Positions 35,733-47,570 of a DNA stretch of 64,000 bases are shown one piece after another. The notes under the pieces are model-generated. The model saw only the letters and a list, made by a program, of their open reading frames with translations. It was not told the origin of the DNA and did no database searches. The DNA is from Hericium rajendrae (lineage: Eukaryota > Basidiomycota > Agaricomycetes > Russulales > Hericiaceae): positions 310,001 to 374,000 of the forward strand of contig CM065886.1 in assembly GCA_033439255.1 (NCBI GenBank). Reading direction: 5' to 3'. Position numbers and translations under genes: made by a program. Every line of letters begins with the position of its first letter. Position 1 is the first letter of the stretch.

Positions 35733-36811
35733 ATGTTGCCAGGCATACTTAGGGGTATGTCATTCGCTATGTCTGGGGTTGCTCAGCTTAAACTCACGAC
35801 GCACGGACAGTATGGATCCCTCTCATCGTCTTCCCTGCGCTATCCGCCATTGCCTTTCACTTCATGCTGGGCAATCTCGACAAGTCGGGCGGTGCTGCCA
35901 AACTCGCAAAGCAATGTCCCCCTGAAGGCAGAGGTCCAAACGCGCTCTTCTACACCGGCCTTCCATCAATAGACGGGACCCTTTGCATTCTTGTCTCCTT
36001 CTTTGAGGCAGCTCTGCACCCCGACAACCTCCCCCTGAACGTCGAATTTGCGACCTCCATGGCCGCACTGGTGCCGCTGCCCATGATCGAGGCCTCGAGA
36101 CAAGGCCGCTCCATCGTGCTCGCCTTCCCAGTCCTCATCGGCATCGCCTACCAGTTGTTCGGAGCAGGCGCTGCCTTCCCCATCTACTGCCTCGTCTTTA
36201 TTCTCGCCGGCCATCACCGCCTCACCAGCCCGCAAGCCAAGATCACTCGCGCGCACGCAGAAGCGACGCTCTTCGCGTTGCTCATCGGTTTCGTCGTGTT
36301 GACCGGCTTGATGTACGCGCTCGAAGACGCCGTCGTCACCGCGATCTGGCAGGCGTTCCCGCTGTGGATGTCCATCCTGCAGACCTGCCACCTGCTCGTG
36401 CGCCGCCCGTCGCGCCATCCCGAGTCTGGGTACCGTGTAACTCAGCTCACGTACCTCCTCACGTTCCTTATATCGGCCGCCGGGCACGTCGCGGTGATGT
36501 ACCACCTATGGGGCGACGTCGCTGCGATCAAGCATTATTTCGTCCCGGTCATTGAGCCGAGCGCGGGTGCTACTCCGTTGAGCACCGCGACGATGCAGTT
36601 TTTGCAGTGGGATGCGACGTTCTTCTTTGGTACCACGGAGCTCGCGACCCTTTGGTTCGCGGAGAGCTTGCCTCAGCTGGTTACAATCCTGTTGTGGAAT
36701 GTAGCCGCAACCATCGCATTTGGGCCAGGTGCGGCTATCGCAGGCGTGTTCATGTGGAGAGAATGGCGGTTGAACGGCGGAGGTATTCAGGATTGTACTA
36801 GGAAGGATTAG
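35733..36811 (+). CDS. Polytopic membrane protein, possible membrane-bound terpene cyclase
   Basis: A 340-residue protein in two exons, 35733-35754 and 35811-36811, with a 56-bp intron in phase 1. Eight or nine hydrophobic segments are visible, beginning WIPLIVFPALSAIAFHF. Acidic residues lie at segment edges: Asp in LPSIDG (about 62), Glu in LPMIEA and Asp in FLQWD (271-275). This layout, and an LQxD motif leading into an aromatic helix near the C-terminus, recall fungal integral-membrane cyclases of the AscI/MacJ kind. That assignment is from memory of the pattern, without a search, and may be wrong; a transporter or unknown family is the alternative. Were it right, it would supply a core step for the P450 group about 10 kb away. 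Confidence 0.45.
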
Positions 36812-38192
36812 CGATAGTATAATGGTTGCATCGTTCGGGTATGTTGTGTTCTGTACGAGATTGGCCAGACAAGGAGATGGCCATCGCTCATGTTACAGTG
36901 AGCAAGCGCCATTACCTTGATATTTGGATCTCTCAGCTCGGTAGCTATCCTTACACGTCCGACGATCGGCCAGCCCGTAAGCCGCACTGCACTCCGTCTG
37001 AAGGTAAGTTCTCAGCCTTATGCGTTACGCAGTACAACACGAACTGATGCTCTGTTACTAAGTTGAACAGGTAATGGGTTCCAAGACGTCTCCAAAGTCT
37101 CGCCGCTTTTTCTGGCGACATCACGGCGTAAAGCGCCTAGCGCGTTACTGCCATGCTTCTGTTGCTGTGTACATACCTTTGGCGATCATATCGCAGCAGT
37201 GTGAACCGCAGATACAGATAGCTCCGACCTGCCGGTTCTCCGTCTTCCATGATTCCGGGGATTGCTATTCAAGTAGTCGGAAGGATCGTCGGCAGTTCGC
37301 AGACAATTGTGAGTAGGTGCAGATCATTTACCCATTTCGGCCACTCATTACGAGTACAAGGAGATGAATATCCAAGTTTGTCGATGCGCCGTTTGTCTTT
37401 TGTCGCATCGCAGGGCACCTCCGTGTCAGGGACCGGATATCTCCGTTTAAATGGAATGTCCGCGTTCTCCTACCAACGAATTCCGCCCCTGGGCTTTCTT
37501 CCCGTTGGACCAGGATTATCGTACGTGCTTCCGGTACCGAGTGCATGATGTGGATCTGACGATTTTTATTTGGGATTCCTATTGGAGACAATAATCTCGT
37601 TGCACGTGGCCGACTACGATCCAGATCCCACTCGTTGAAAACGGCAAAAATCGTCCGGCCGAGGCTTTATGTCGTCCCGCAAAGAACGTCGTGACAGATA
37701 CTCTTCGCAGAGAAGAGTAGTTTAATTTGTGCGCACATAGAACGACATGAGAAGTGCCTTTTGTATTGTCTCGATCGAAATCAGCTCTTCAAGAAAAGGA
37801 ACAAGACCCATGCAACGACATGTTGCAGAAAGCCAATGCTTTGAGCAAGCTTCGAGCGCCGCTGCTATAAGTGCCGGGCGTCACACTTGATAACGCCTGG
37901 CTACAGAAAACAATGCCGATAGATAATGAGCACCAAAAGAGTAGAAGCAGCTGTGAGAGAATGGCGAACGCAGCAGGTCCGCGAGGCGGGAGATAGGCAC
38001 ATGGCCGGTCCCTTGTAAGTCAATCAATGCGGTCCTGATCCCAGGATCAGAGCTTCCATCTTAGTACAAACATGCACAAATATCGGCGTCCACAGGGTTC
38101 ATCGCTCCAAACATCTTGTTCACCGCGCTCTTATTCCCCGCCCACTACCAAGCTGCCCTATTTTGCTGCTGATGGAAGGTCTGTCTTATACC
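36812..38192. other. Gene-free region upstream of kinase-like array
   Basis: About 1.4 kb without a supportable gene. From about 37250 onwards it resembles 40400-41458, the region upstream of the second kinase-like gene, so it belongs to the repeated unit. Confidence 0.6.
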
Positions 38193-39540
38193 ATGTATTG
38201 TGTTGAACCAATGCCAGAGGCCCCGGATCCGCTGGCTTCGAGTCAAGAATCAGTCCATTCGACCAGCTCAGATCGCTATCTATCGAGGATCGAAAGGTTC
38301 TGGCGCCGGCGACAGCCATGGCTAGAATCTCAAGGATATATGTTAAGACCTCGATTTCATCCTGGTTGGGTCCCGTCTTGGACCACCAGCGATGTAAAGA
38401 AGCAGGATGCCGAAGATTCTCTCGAACTGGTGAGTGTTTCTTGTTTCTTTGTGAGTATCGATCCAAGTTGGTTTCTAATGCTGTTACAGAGCAGTGTCAT
38501 GGCGATAGATGCTACGCGAATCTCGGATGGAAAGCCTGTTTTCGTGAAGTTCGTCGATACCGGTGAAGTGGGGACGAGTGAAGTGGACATCTCTCTCTTC
38601 TTCTCGGAAGAGCCGCGCAAGTCCGATCCTCATAACCACTGCGTCCCCGTACTCGATGTGCTCCATCATCCAGATGAACATGGTGCATATCTGGTGATTC
38701 CTGCACTGCGTAAATTTGACTCGCCTCCCTTTCTGACCGTGGACGAGGCTGTCGATTTTATCGACCAGATCTTCGAGGCAAGGGATCTCTACATCTTATA
38801 AATTGTTCATTAAATCTGACTGAATATCATAGGGACTGCTTTTCATGCATGAGAACTTTGTTACTCACCGGTATGCCAAAATCTGTTTATTTCTCGTGAC
38901 ACAAGTAATGACATGTCATCTCAGCGATTGCGCTCCTCGTAACATCATGATGGATGCATCTGAGATGTATCCGCAGTCATTCCACCCTACGAATATTGAC
39001 ATGTCTAGGGATCTACGAGGACCCGCGCCCCATTTAACGCGTACTGAATGCAAGCCAAGATACTACTTCATCGATTTTGGGCTCGCCCTGCATTACGATC
39101 CACAGCGTGTTGCTTGGCCACCACTTGAAGAATCGTTAAGTTGCGTGGACGCGGCTCCTCCCGAATATGAGGCTACGGACAGATTGCACGATCCCTTCCT
39201 CGCCGATATCTGGTACCTTGGCAATTTGGTTCGTGTGCGTCTACTCCAGGTAGGTTCATACCCAATGCCACTCACCTCACCTGGGCTGATGGTTCATCTT
39301 CAGCAGTACTCCGGGCTTTCTTTCATGGATTCGCTGATTTTAAGAATGGTCCATAATGATCCGAGTCAGAGGCCATCTATGCAAGAAGTAAATGAGGAAT
39401 TCCGACGTATTCGCCAAGGACTGACGAAGGGCCAGTTGAGATCACGGCTTCCTAGGCGTGGGGAGTTCTTCATTGCTGGAATCGTGAGGTCAGGGTCGCA
39501 TATTTTACAGCAGCTCCGAGATAGTGTCAAAAGCACATAG
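38193..39540 (+). CDS. Kinase-like protein, array copy K1
   Basis: Protein of 374 residues with a kinase-like fold; exons 38193-38429, 38490-38777, 38833-38870, 38925-39249 and 39304-39540. Seen: a family-specific N-terminus (WRRRQPWLESQGYMLRPRF), a candidate VAIK lysine at Lys99 in VFVKFV, the catalytic loop HRDCAPRN (187-194) and DFG at 238-240. No glycine-rich loop is evident. Asp189 and Asn194 are present, so catalysis is possible, but Cys follows the HRD where Leu is usual. The intron after exon 2 starts GCAAGG (GC-AG). It is first of three close paralogues in the same orientation. The target and pathway are unknown. Confidence 0.82.
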
Positions 39541-41458
39541 CGGCCTTCAGATAGTTTTGCTCCTCACCGATGGTCGATACCCGTGCATCCATGTCCTACA
39601 TCGGTCATACCACGATCATCAGGACCTGTGCGAAATGCCGGCAGACAGGAATCGATAGATTCAATGTCCTCCTATTACACGGCAGAGAGCCATGAGGTAA
39701 GCTGCTCATTTTTTCATCCACTGGTCCTAATGAACGTCTCTCGCTAGTCGGTTGGATCCGAATTCTACCAGGTAAGTTTCATTGTTACCTGCGAAGCGAA
39801 AACTCAACATCTGGCGTCGCAGGGTTTGACCACCCATCGCTGAAGGGGTGCAAAGTGCGTGCGCCCCTGCGCCCACCGCGCGAAGCACTTGCAAAGCTCC
39901 AATTGCACCCGCGTTCAAGCGACAGAATGAAGCCGCGGCACATCTCCAAAGAAACCAGAAGACCTGGTATATCGCATCCGATTTTTTTGGACATAAAGGC
40001 GTTGCCGCTGAAGCGACATACCAACACGGTCAGATGAGAATGACCTATCGAATGAGGAGAGATGCGTGTATTGTTTGCTCTCCGGATCGGGACCTATCTG
40101 CGTCGTAGCGAGTCCTTTAAAATCTAAGTCGGCAACCATGGAGTCGGACGAGGAGCGACAGAGCAACGACCTGTGAGTGCCAGTGTGCAACGACAGAGCG
40201 GAAAGGGAGAGCATTATGTAATTAGTTCGCCAAGCGCCGGGCCAGAGCAGCCAGCCAGCCACCGAGCTGGCGCTTACATTTTGCTACCCTCACCGCATGT
40301 CCGCAAGGATGTACCTCCACAGCAGTCATGTCAATCCACATATTGCAGTGATTGACGATACTTTGATCCCCGGAATCAAGCACCTCCGATCATCCGGTTC
40401 TTTGCCTTTCACTAATCGGTAAATCTTCTCCAACTGGTCGACGTTGGAGACTCGGAATAGGTGTCCCTGGCAGTTCACAGAGACTTGCAGGTAGGTGTAG
40501 GTCAAATCTGCCTATCTTAGCTGCTCATCTCGAGTGCAAGGAGATACTATCTAATTGTATAGATTCTACAACTCTTCACCTGTCTTTCGCCCCATCACGA
40601 AGCGCCTCAATGCCGGGGACTGGGTTCTTCCGCTCAAGCAGAATACTCACCTGCGCCCTCCCAGCTATAGAGCTCCGCACTAGACTTCCATCCCAGTTGG
40701 ACTCCAGTGTATGTGGTCGCAGTACTGTCTCCGTAGCGTGGATTCGACTATACTTACTGCTTCCTTTCTTGCACAAACAACTATCACAGCTTAGCACGTG
40801 GTAGACGGCAATCCAGATCCGATCCGGCGAGTGCAACATTCGTTTTCGCTGTGTTTTCCTTATTACGAGGGAGCACCAAGACAAACTGTCTCCGGAGAGA
40901 AGAGTAGGTGCAGATTCTGATTTGCGTACTGAAGTCACAGGACGCCTTCGGGAGTGCTGCTCCTATTTCCCTTGTCGGAACTTCACGCGGATATGGCAAA
41001 TAACGAAGCGTCAAAACCATTTCGGAAGAAGTAACAAGACTCGTGGAGCGACATGCTTGTACGGTAAGCCTTTCTTTGTCGGACCCCATCGTACAAACTT
41101 TGAGCATCGGTATCATGACTACCGACCGTATGGCATTGCATCAAGTAGCGCTGGTAGAGAAAGAAATGGAGAAGAACGTATGTTGCTGCTGAAACAGTCA
41201 AATGCAAAACCGAAGACAATAGCGAGGAAAGATCCACGAGGCCACAGATGGGCGCATGGCCCGTCCCTCGTAAGTCAGTTACGTTAGTCAACGTGGTCCT
41301 GATCAGAGCTTCCATCTTAGTGCAAATACGCACAAATATCAGAGTCCAGGGTTCACCGCTTCCATTGAAGGCGTGCGGTTGCCAGATACCAAGCTTTCCC
41401 CGCCCTCTATCGCCAGAACCTGCATTCCTTTTCGACACCGACTTTCCTGAGATAGATC
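39541..41458. other. Spacer between K1 and K2
   Basis: About 1.9 kb. The part from about 40400 repeats the K1 upstream region (from 37250). The first half shows no gene or recognisable repeat. Confidence 0.55.
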
Positions 41459-42821
41459 ATGTCAGCGTACGTTCCGTTGAAGCCAGAGCCTGAAGACCCG
41501 CTGGCTTCGAGTCAAGAGTCGGTCCACAGCAGATTATCGGACCACTATCTAACACCTGGAGAAATATTCTGGCGACGGCGTCAGCCATGGCTTGAATCCC
41601 ATGGCTACATGCTGAGACCGCGCTTCTGTCCTGGCTGGATTCCATCTTGGACTATCAGTAATACAGAGAAAAGGGACGCCGAAGATTTGCTCAAACTCGT
41701 GAGTGATTACTACTTATGTGAGACCATCTTTCTAAATATTGCTGAACATTGCTGCAGTCATATTGCAATGCGATAGATGCTACGCGAATGTCGGATGGGA
41801 AACCTGTCCACATCAAGATGGTTGAAGCTGGCACATATTGGACGGATGAAGTAGATATCACGCTCTTCTTCTCGTCAGAGCCACTCAAATCCGATCCTCG
41901 TAACCACTGTGTTCCTCTACTTGACATACTCCAACGTCCAGAGGAACAAATCACCTACTTGATTCTTCCTGCGCTGCGCAGGTTCGACTCGCCTCGTTTC
42001 CTGACCGTTGGTGAGGCCGTCGACTTCATCGGCCAGATATTCGAGGCGAGTGATCTACATATCTTGCATATTTTCCGCCTATGCTAATGCTCAGTGCCAA
42101 AAAGGGCCTTCTTTTCATGCATGAAAACTTTGTCGCCCATCGGTGAGTTACGCTTTCCGTCGGGTTAGATCGTAGCTAAGACCGCTGATGTGTCATCAGT
42201 GACTGTGGCTTTCTGAACGTCATGATGGACGCATCCCAGTTGTATCCGGAGTCATTCCACCCTGTGAAGATCGACAAATCTAGGGATTTCCGGGGGCATG
42301 CACGTCACTTAACGCGAACTGAGTGCAAACCCAGATACTACTTCATCGACTTTGGTCTCTCCATCCGTTACGATCCGCAGAGTGGGAATTGGCCGCCCTC
42401 CGAACGAAAGGTATACGGTGTGGACAAGAGTGTCCCAGAATTTCGTGACCTGGACGGGCTGTACAATCCCTTTCCCACTGATATCTACTACATCGGGAAC
42501 TTGGTCCGCATGCATCTATTGCAGGTGAACTCATTTTTCGACATGTACCCGCTGGTTGGACACTGATTGCTAGTCCCGCAGGAATATTCGGGGATTTCCT
42601 TCGTGGATAAATTGATTTTTAGGATGGTCCAGGACGACCCGAGTTTGAGGCCGTCTATACAAGAAGTGAACGAGGAGTTCCAGCGCATCCGCCGAGCATT
42701 GACACAAAGCAAGTTAGAGTCACGACTGCCGAAACGCGGGGAATCCTTCATTATGCGATTTTGGCGGGCGGGATTGTACATGTTAAGCCAGTTTCGCCAT
42801 AACGATGTCAAAAGCGTATAG
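41459..42821 (+). CDS. Kinase-like protein, array copy K2
   Basis: Protein of 376 residues; exons 41459-41698, 41758-42045, 42105-42142, 42200-42524 and 42582-42821. The three middle exons (288, 38 and 325 nt) are the same size as in K1 and K3. The candidate ATP lysine sits in VHIKMV, the catalytic loop reads HRDCGFLN, with Phe-Leu where K1 has Pro-Arg, and DFG is present in YYFIDFGLS. The second intron begins GCGAGT, again a GC-AG intron. The C-terminus ends about 45 residues past a PSLRPSIQEV motif typical of kinase subdomain XI. Confidence 0.82.
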
Positions 42822-42839
42822 CCGCGCAGATCTAATGTC

Positions 42840-43235
42840 GTCTCATGGCATATTCGTCCTCGATGTGCTCCACCATCCAAAGGAATGACTTGAATCTTTG
42901 TGCTCTGGCCTTTCGACTCGCCTCACTGTTTTATCGTTGGCGAGACATTATCTTACCGATTTTGATCTCCCAATAGTACGATCTCGTGCGCAGTGCGCGG
43001 CCTCCTCTCGCGACGAAAGTCAAAAGAGTTTCCGAGAGCGTCCCGGATTATCAGTTCCGCATCGCGGTCTACTGTATCGGCAATCTTGTACGATAGCATT
43101 TAGGTAGAACACATTCTTTCTGATGCTGTGCGGCTATCCTTGCTCACTTGTCTGCGGCTTGTTGGCTAGTATCACGGAGGATTTGATTTTGTGAAACCGT
43201 TGATCTCTCGCACGGTCAGCAACGACCGATCACGA
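42840..43235 (+). pseudogene. Decayed kinase-like copy
   Basis: Short pieces of the array gene survive in the right order: the LDVLHHP segment near 42855, an FDSP-like piece near 42910, a block near 43000-43090 matching K3's PPLAAKVEGVDKSVPEY region and ending in CIGNLVR, and a piece near 43190-43230 matching EPLISRMVSDD. Frames change between pieces and the catalytic loop and DFG are missing. It is a fourth array unit shortened by deletions. Confidence 0.7.
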
Positions 43236-43756
43236 AGTTTTTTTATTGGCAGGACGTGGTCAATATCCCCGCGCACTGGATACCACTGTCTGCGCACACC
43301 CATGACTGGCATTGAATGCAGTAAGACCGAGGATCGGAGCGCAGGGTCTACATCAGACTTCGAATGTTCTTGTTTTCTGCGGGGAAATCAATCGGACTTA
43401 ATAGAGCCTGAATGGAGACACGATCCAGGAAAGGGTGTGATATTGTTGTAGCGCTTGTACTGCCCTAGCCTCGAGGGGTGTGTTGTCGAATTCGCATGCA
43501 TTGGTTCGAAGCGGAGGTTTGCGAGGCCGGAGACGGGCACATGGTTCCACCGCGCTACTTCAAGCCATGTCCTTGTATCATCTGGGCCTGAGGCCTGATC
43601 CCTGGGATCAGTGCTTGTATCTTGTTGCAAAATAATCGTAAACACCAACGTCCAGGTCAATCACGACGTCCGTTGGATCACAATAGAGCACCGCAGAATC
43701 AACATCCCCTGCTTCCCAGCTCACTCTCCACTGTCAGCATCCATCTGCTTTACCTC
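43236..43756. other. Upstream region of K3
   Basis: About 520 bases. A short segment near 43520-43640 recalls the K1 and K2 upstream sequences. No separate gene. Confidence 0.55.
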
Positions 43757-45130
43757 ATGGCTAGCGATCTAGAGCTAGGAGACGGAGATCAGCTGGATGC
43801 AAGCAAAGAATCGGTTCACAGCTATAATTCAGACCGTTATCTCAGGTATGGGGAACGGCTCTGGGGACGTCGCCAGCCATGGCTCGAATCTCAGGGCTAC
43901 ATGTTGAGACCTCGGTTTCGACCTGGCTGGATGCCATCTTGGACCGTCAATGGCGCAAAGAAACGGAATGCTGAGGATGCAGTAAGACATGTGAGTATTC
44001 ATTTGTTGTCGATCAATGTGCTCCTCGCATCATACACTGCACTGGTATCGCAGACCCGACCCAGCGCAATAGATGCGATGCGAATTCTAGACGGAAAGTT
44101 TGTATACATCAAGAGAGTCGAGACGGCCGAACGTGGCACGAGAGAGATCGACATCTCTCTCTTTTTCTCGGCCGCACCGCGCAAATCTGATCCTCGAAAC
44201 CACTGCGCACCTGTCCTTGACGTGCTCCACCATCCAGAAGAAGGACTCAGCTATTTGGTTCTCCCTGCGCTTCGGCCATTCGACTCGCCGCTCTTCCTAA
44301 ACGTTGGCGAGGCAGTTGACGTTTTTCATCAGATCTTCGAGGTATATGCAACAGTCACGACTCATTGCTCTGCTTCGCTCTAATCCTCGCCGATTTCAGG
44401 GTTTACTTTTTATGCATGAGAACCACGTTGTTCACCGGTTCGTCGTTACCTTCTGACGGCAAATACTGTACTGACGAACCCTCAGTGACTGCGGCGACCT
44501 CAACGTTATGATGGACGCATCTCGGATGTATCCGCACTCATTCCATCCGACCCAAATAAATAAATCTAGGGATTTTACAGGACATGCGCGGCATTTGACA
44601 CGTACGGAAAGCAGGCCCAGATACTACCTGATTGATTTCGGCCTCTCTCGCCAGTACGACCCTATGCACGATCCATGGCCTCCTCTCGCAGCAAAAGTGG
44701 AAGGAGTCGACAAGAGCGTTCCGGAATACCAAGGCAGCCGCAAGTCGCATAATCCTTTCCCGACCGACGTTTACTATATTGGAAATCTTGTTCGGGAACA
44801 TTTTTTGCAGGTAGAACGCTTCTTCATCCCACGATGCCCCCACTCACTGGTCTGTATTTTGTCGACTAGCGTTATACAGGACTCGGTTTTATGGAGCCAT
44901 TGATTTCGCGGATGGTCAGTGACGACCCAAACGCAAGACCAACCATGCAGGAAGTGGTCGCAGAACTTCAGACCATCTGTCAAACGCTGACCAGGGCAAA
45001 GCTGCAGGCAAGATTGCCGAGACGAGGGGAGTTCCCTGTTGCACGAGCCTGGAGGACAGGTGCTCATTATCTGCGGCTGGTCCGCTACAGCATGAGCGGT
45101 ATACAGCCTCTCCCAGACACTTGCTCGTGA
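43757..45130 (+). CDS. Kinase-like protein, array copy K3
   Basis: Protein of 381 residues; exons 43757-43990, 44054-44341, 44400-44437, 44486-44810 and 44870-45130. The catalytic loop reads HRDCGDLN and DFG lies in YYLIDFGLS. The intron after exon 2 starts GTATAT, a normal donor where K1 and K2 have GC. The final exon needs the acceptor GTCGACTAG (ending 44869), giving RYTGLGFMEPLISRMV; the nearer ATACAG would shift the frame. It is the most diverged intact copy and is most similar to the decayed unit just upstream. Confidence 0.8.
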
Positions 45131-45181
45131 ATAATTCTGTTGTTCTTGTGATAACTATGATGCTGTGTAGTAACCACACTA

Positions 45182-45574
45182 GTGGTGCCGACACTGGAGT
45201 TCGCCAAGATACGCGAGCCCGGCACGGTGGTCATAACAGCTATCATGATGTGCCTCATAGAAACAGTGGTCAGTATACATTATTTATCTGCAGAGGCATA
45301 TACTCACCGATTAGCAGCGGCCGATTCAACGTCTACCGGACGCTACGGCAGTTCGATTGTGTCTTCGCAATCCCCGGGATATCGCCAGGCTGCCAGGAAG
45401 AACACGATGGGCTCTGTGTCCACTTATTACACTGCTCAGAGTAACACGGTGAGCAATCCGCTGTCATTATCCCGAACGGCCAATCCTGAAGAAATGCGTT
45501 GCGACTTCCCAGTCAACCTCATCGGGATTCTACTTCGTGCGTCACACTTCTGTAACACGAATAAGCTTGTTTGA
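45182..45574 (+). other. Unassigned open frame with one hydrophobic stretch
   Basis: A 130-residue open frame with a hydrophobic segment (VVITAIMMCLIETVV) followed by a Ser/Thr-rich polar tail. I do not recognise it. It may be the remains of a membrane protein gene, or chance. No splice partner was found with confidence. Confidence 0.2.
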
Positions 45575-45839
45575 CATTTTTCTTGACAGGACTCGAACGC
45601 TCACCGTCGTTGAGGGTAATTCACCTAAAGCGTCACCAATACCCCGGAACAGGACCTTGGATACCAGGGATATTTATTGAGAATGCATCGGTTGTGTCGA
45701 TATCCACTTTAATAGATGGGAATATGCACTATTTAGTATGACACATGGTCTGACGAGAGATCCGATCGTGACCTGTGATTCGGACAACCGATAGATATGA
45801 GCTCAGTATGGGTCAAAGAAAATTGCAGCACCACGAAAG

Positions 45840-46275
45840 TTAAGGCTCACCGCACAGAGTCCGTCGCACCAAGAAAAATAGACACGGCAGCGAGCACATC
45901 AGCGGGGGTGTCTGGCGGAACGGGATTGCATGGGACACTGACCACGAGTGGTGTAATCAGATCTATAGCGACAGACTGCAAGTTAGAATTGGCCACATAG
46001 ATTCCAGTGAAGACTATAAGAACTGGATGTGTATAGAATATCAGTCTCCGCAACGGCGACGACGGCATAGTGGGTAATGCCGCCTCCAGAACGGAATCGG
46101 GTAATCTTGTATTTTTTCCATGAAACAGCGACTGTCGGGCCAGTGAGTATTCCGTTCACCAATAGTCCATGTCTGTTAGAGGGTGACTTACCTGTGCAAG
46201 TAGACTTTCGTCACTATTGTCAATGCATCATAGGCCCTGATCTAGTTTGGGAGATCGAAGAGCGACGACTCACTA
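45840..46275 (-). pseudogene. Relic of seven-TM membrane protein gene
   Basis: Minus-strand pieces match exon 6 of the intact copy at 27921-29248: VAVSWKK and ILYTSS near 46030-46125, then after a frameshift GIYVANSNLQSVAIDLITP near 45950-46020. A weaker piece near 46200-46260 recalls exon 5. Neither start nor tail is present. It lies at the boundary with the housekeeping block. Confidence 0.7.
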
Positions 46276-46724
46276 CGAGGACACTTGATCTCTGACGTCG
46301 AGATACAGCCAGACAGATATGCATCACTCTGGCTGGCCTAGCCTCAGAAATTAGAAAACCTACACTATGTCACCTCGATCCCCTTCTGACGACTACGCCT
46401 ATGAGTAAGTCACGTCGCGGCTATGCCCTGGGCCTGCCTATAGTTGTGTGCCAGCGTTGTAAGAGACATGAAAGGAGATGCGTTAACCACGCACCGGAAG
46501 AGAAAAGCAAATGGAGCTCATCCGGATAATCGTCTCCCGCAGGGTATAACTGTAATGGAGTTGCTGTCAATGAGACAGGCAGCATGCTCTGTCCAATTAG
46601 GAGGTCAGATGAGCTCAATGCGACATCTTCAGCACTGCACCACAACGCATGAAGATCACGAGAACAGAGAGTCAGGATTACAGCAGTCTTACAATAAGAT
46701 ACAATACATAGCGTCCAAACCCGT

Positions 46725-47309
46725 CTACTCCTCATCCGCGCGCCCCTCCGAGCCCTCCGCAGCCTTCGAATTCGACGCCGCGTTCGCCTGATGCTAGGAA
46801 CAGAGCTCAGCACCCCACCCACACATCGAGCACACAACGCACCTGCCGCAGCTTCGCAAGATGGATCTTCAGCGTCTCCGCGTAATTCTCGAACCCGAGC
46901 GAGACCATGGCATAGAGGATGTCCTCGCCGCCGATCGTCTTGCGCTTCTCGAGCTGGCACTTCTCCGCCGCCTCGGACGTGATGAAGCTGATGAACTCGG
47001 ACACGCACTCCTGCACGCACTCCTTCGCGTCTTTCGCGATCTTCGCCGTCGGCGGGACTGCGTTCTTCATGATGCGCGACACGTTCGCTATCTACGCAAC
47101 GTGCAGCGCGGTCAACGATGCCGCGGAGTCGGTAGGTAAGGAGAACGCACTGGTAGATATCGATCCTGCTCGCGGTACTCGCCCACCTCCTGCTCGGTAA
47201 TAGGCGCGGGCTCGGGCGCATCCTGCGCATTCTCAGGCAGATCATTCGGGTCGTCGATCTGCGGTGCAATATTTGGCGGTGGGTTGCTCGGAGGGGCAAA
47301 ATCAGACAT
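46725..47309 (-). CDS. CCAAT-binding factor subunit NF-YB (Hap3/HapC)
   Basis: DNA-binding histone-fold subunit of the heterotrimeric CCAAT-box activator. It has 158 residues in three exons: 47309-47151, 47091-46843 and 46793-46725, both introns phase 0. After a proline-rich N-terminus, the conserved core begins at [17 protein letters not shown] and runs through [34 protein letters not shown] and [14 protein letters not shown] (about residues 46-136). The last exon adds a short acidic tail. The start is at MSDF (47309); an upstream in-frame start at 47357 would add 16 residues with no conservation. It should pair with an NF-YC partner in the nucleus. Confidence 0.95.
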
Positions 47310-47570
47310 GGCGGGGGGGTGTGCCGCGTCGGCGACGCAGCGATGGTCGTCGTTCACACCAAAGCAGGCGTGGGAAACCCCACGCCCCTGACAACAACCG
47401 CGTTTGCAGCGTCGTCGACATGTTCAAATCTCTCTTTGCTAAGTTACATCCAATGTTGCTTAGAGACGAGAAAAGTAATCACTATTGAGGCGACTATCCC
47501 CATTTACACGACAGCCCGAGACGTATTACTGTCCTTATCATCCAGAAACTATTTCTAGTTTTGCATTCCC

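Noticed and set aside
36812-36890. tRNA-like start (AGTATAATGGTTGCATCGTTCGGGT)
   Set aside because: No acceptor-stem pairing and no T-arm with a TTCRA loop at the right distance.
44811-44880. Frameshift at the last exon of K3
   Set aside because: The frame is broken only if the ATACAG acceptor is used; the GTCGACTAG acceptor ending at 44869 keeps phase and aligns with K1 and K2.
45580-45680. Possible minus-strand tRNA around GTTCGAGTCC
   Set aside because: The stems on either side of the TTCGA loop do not pair and no anticodon arm can be drawn.
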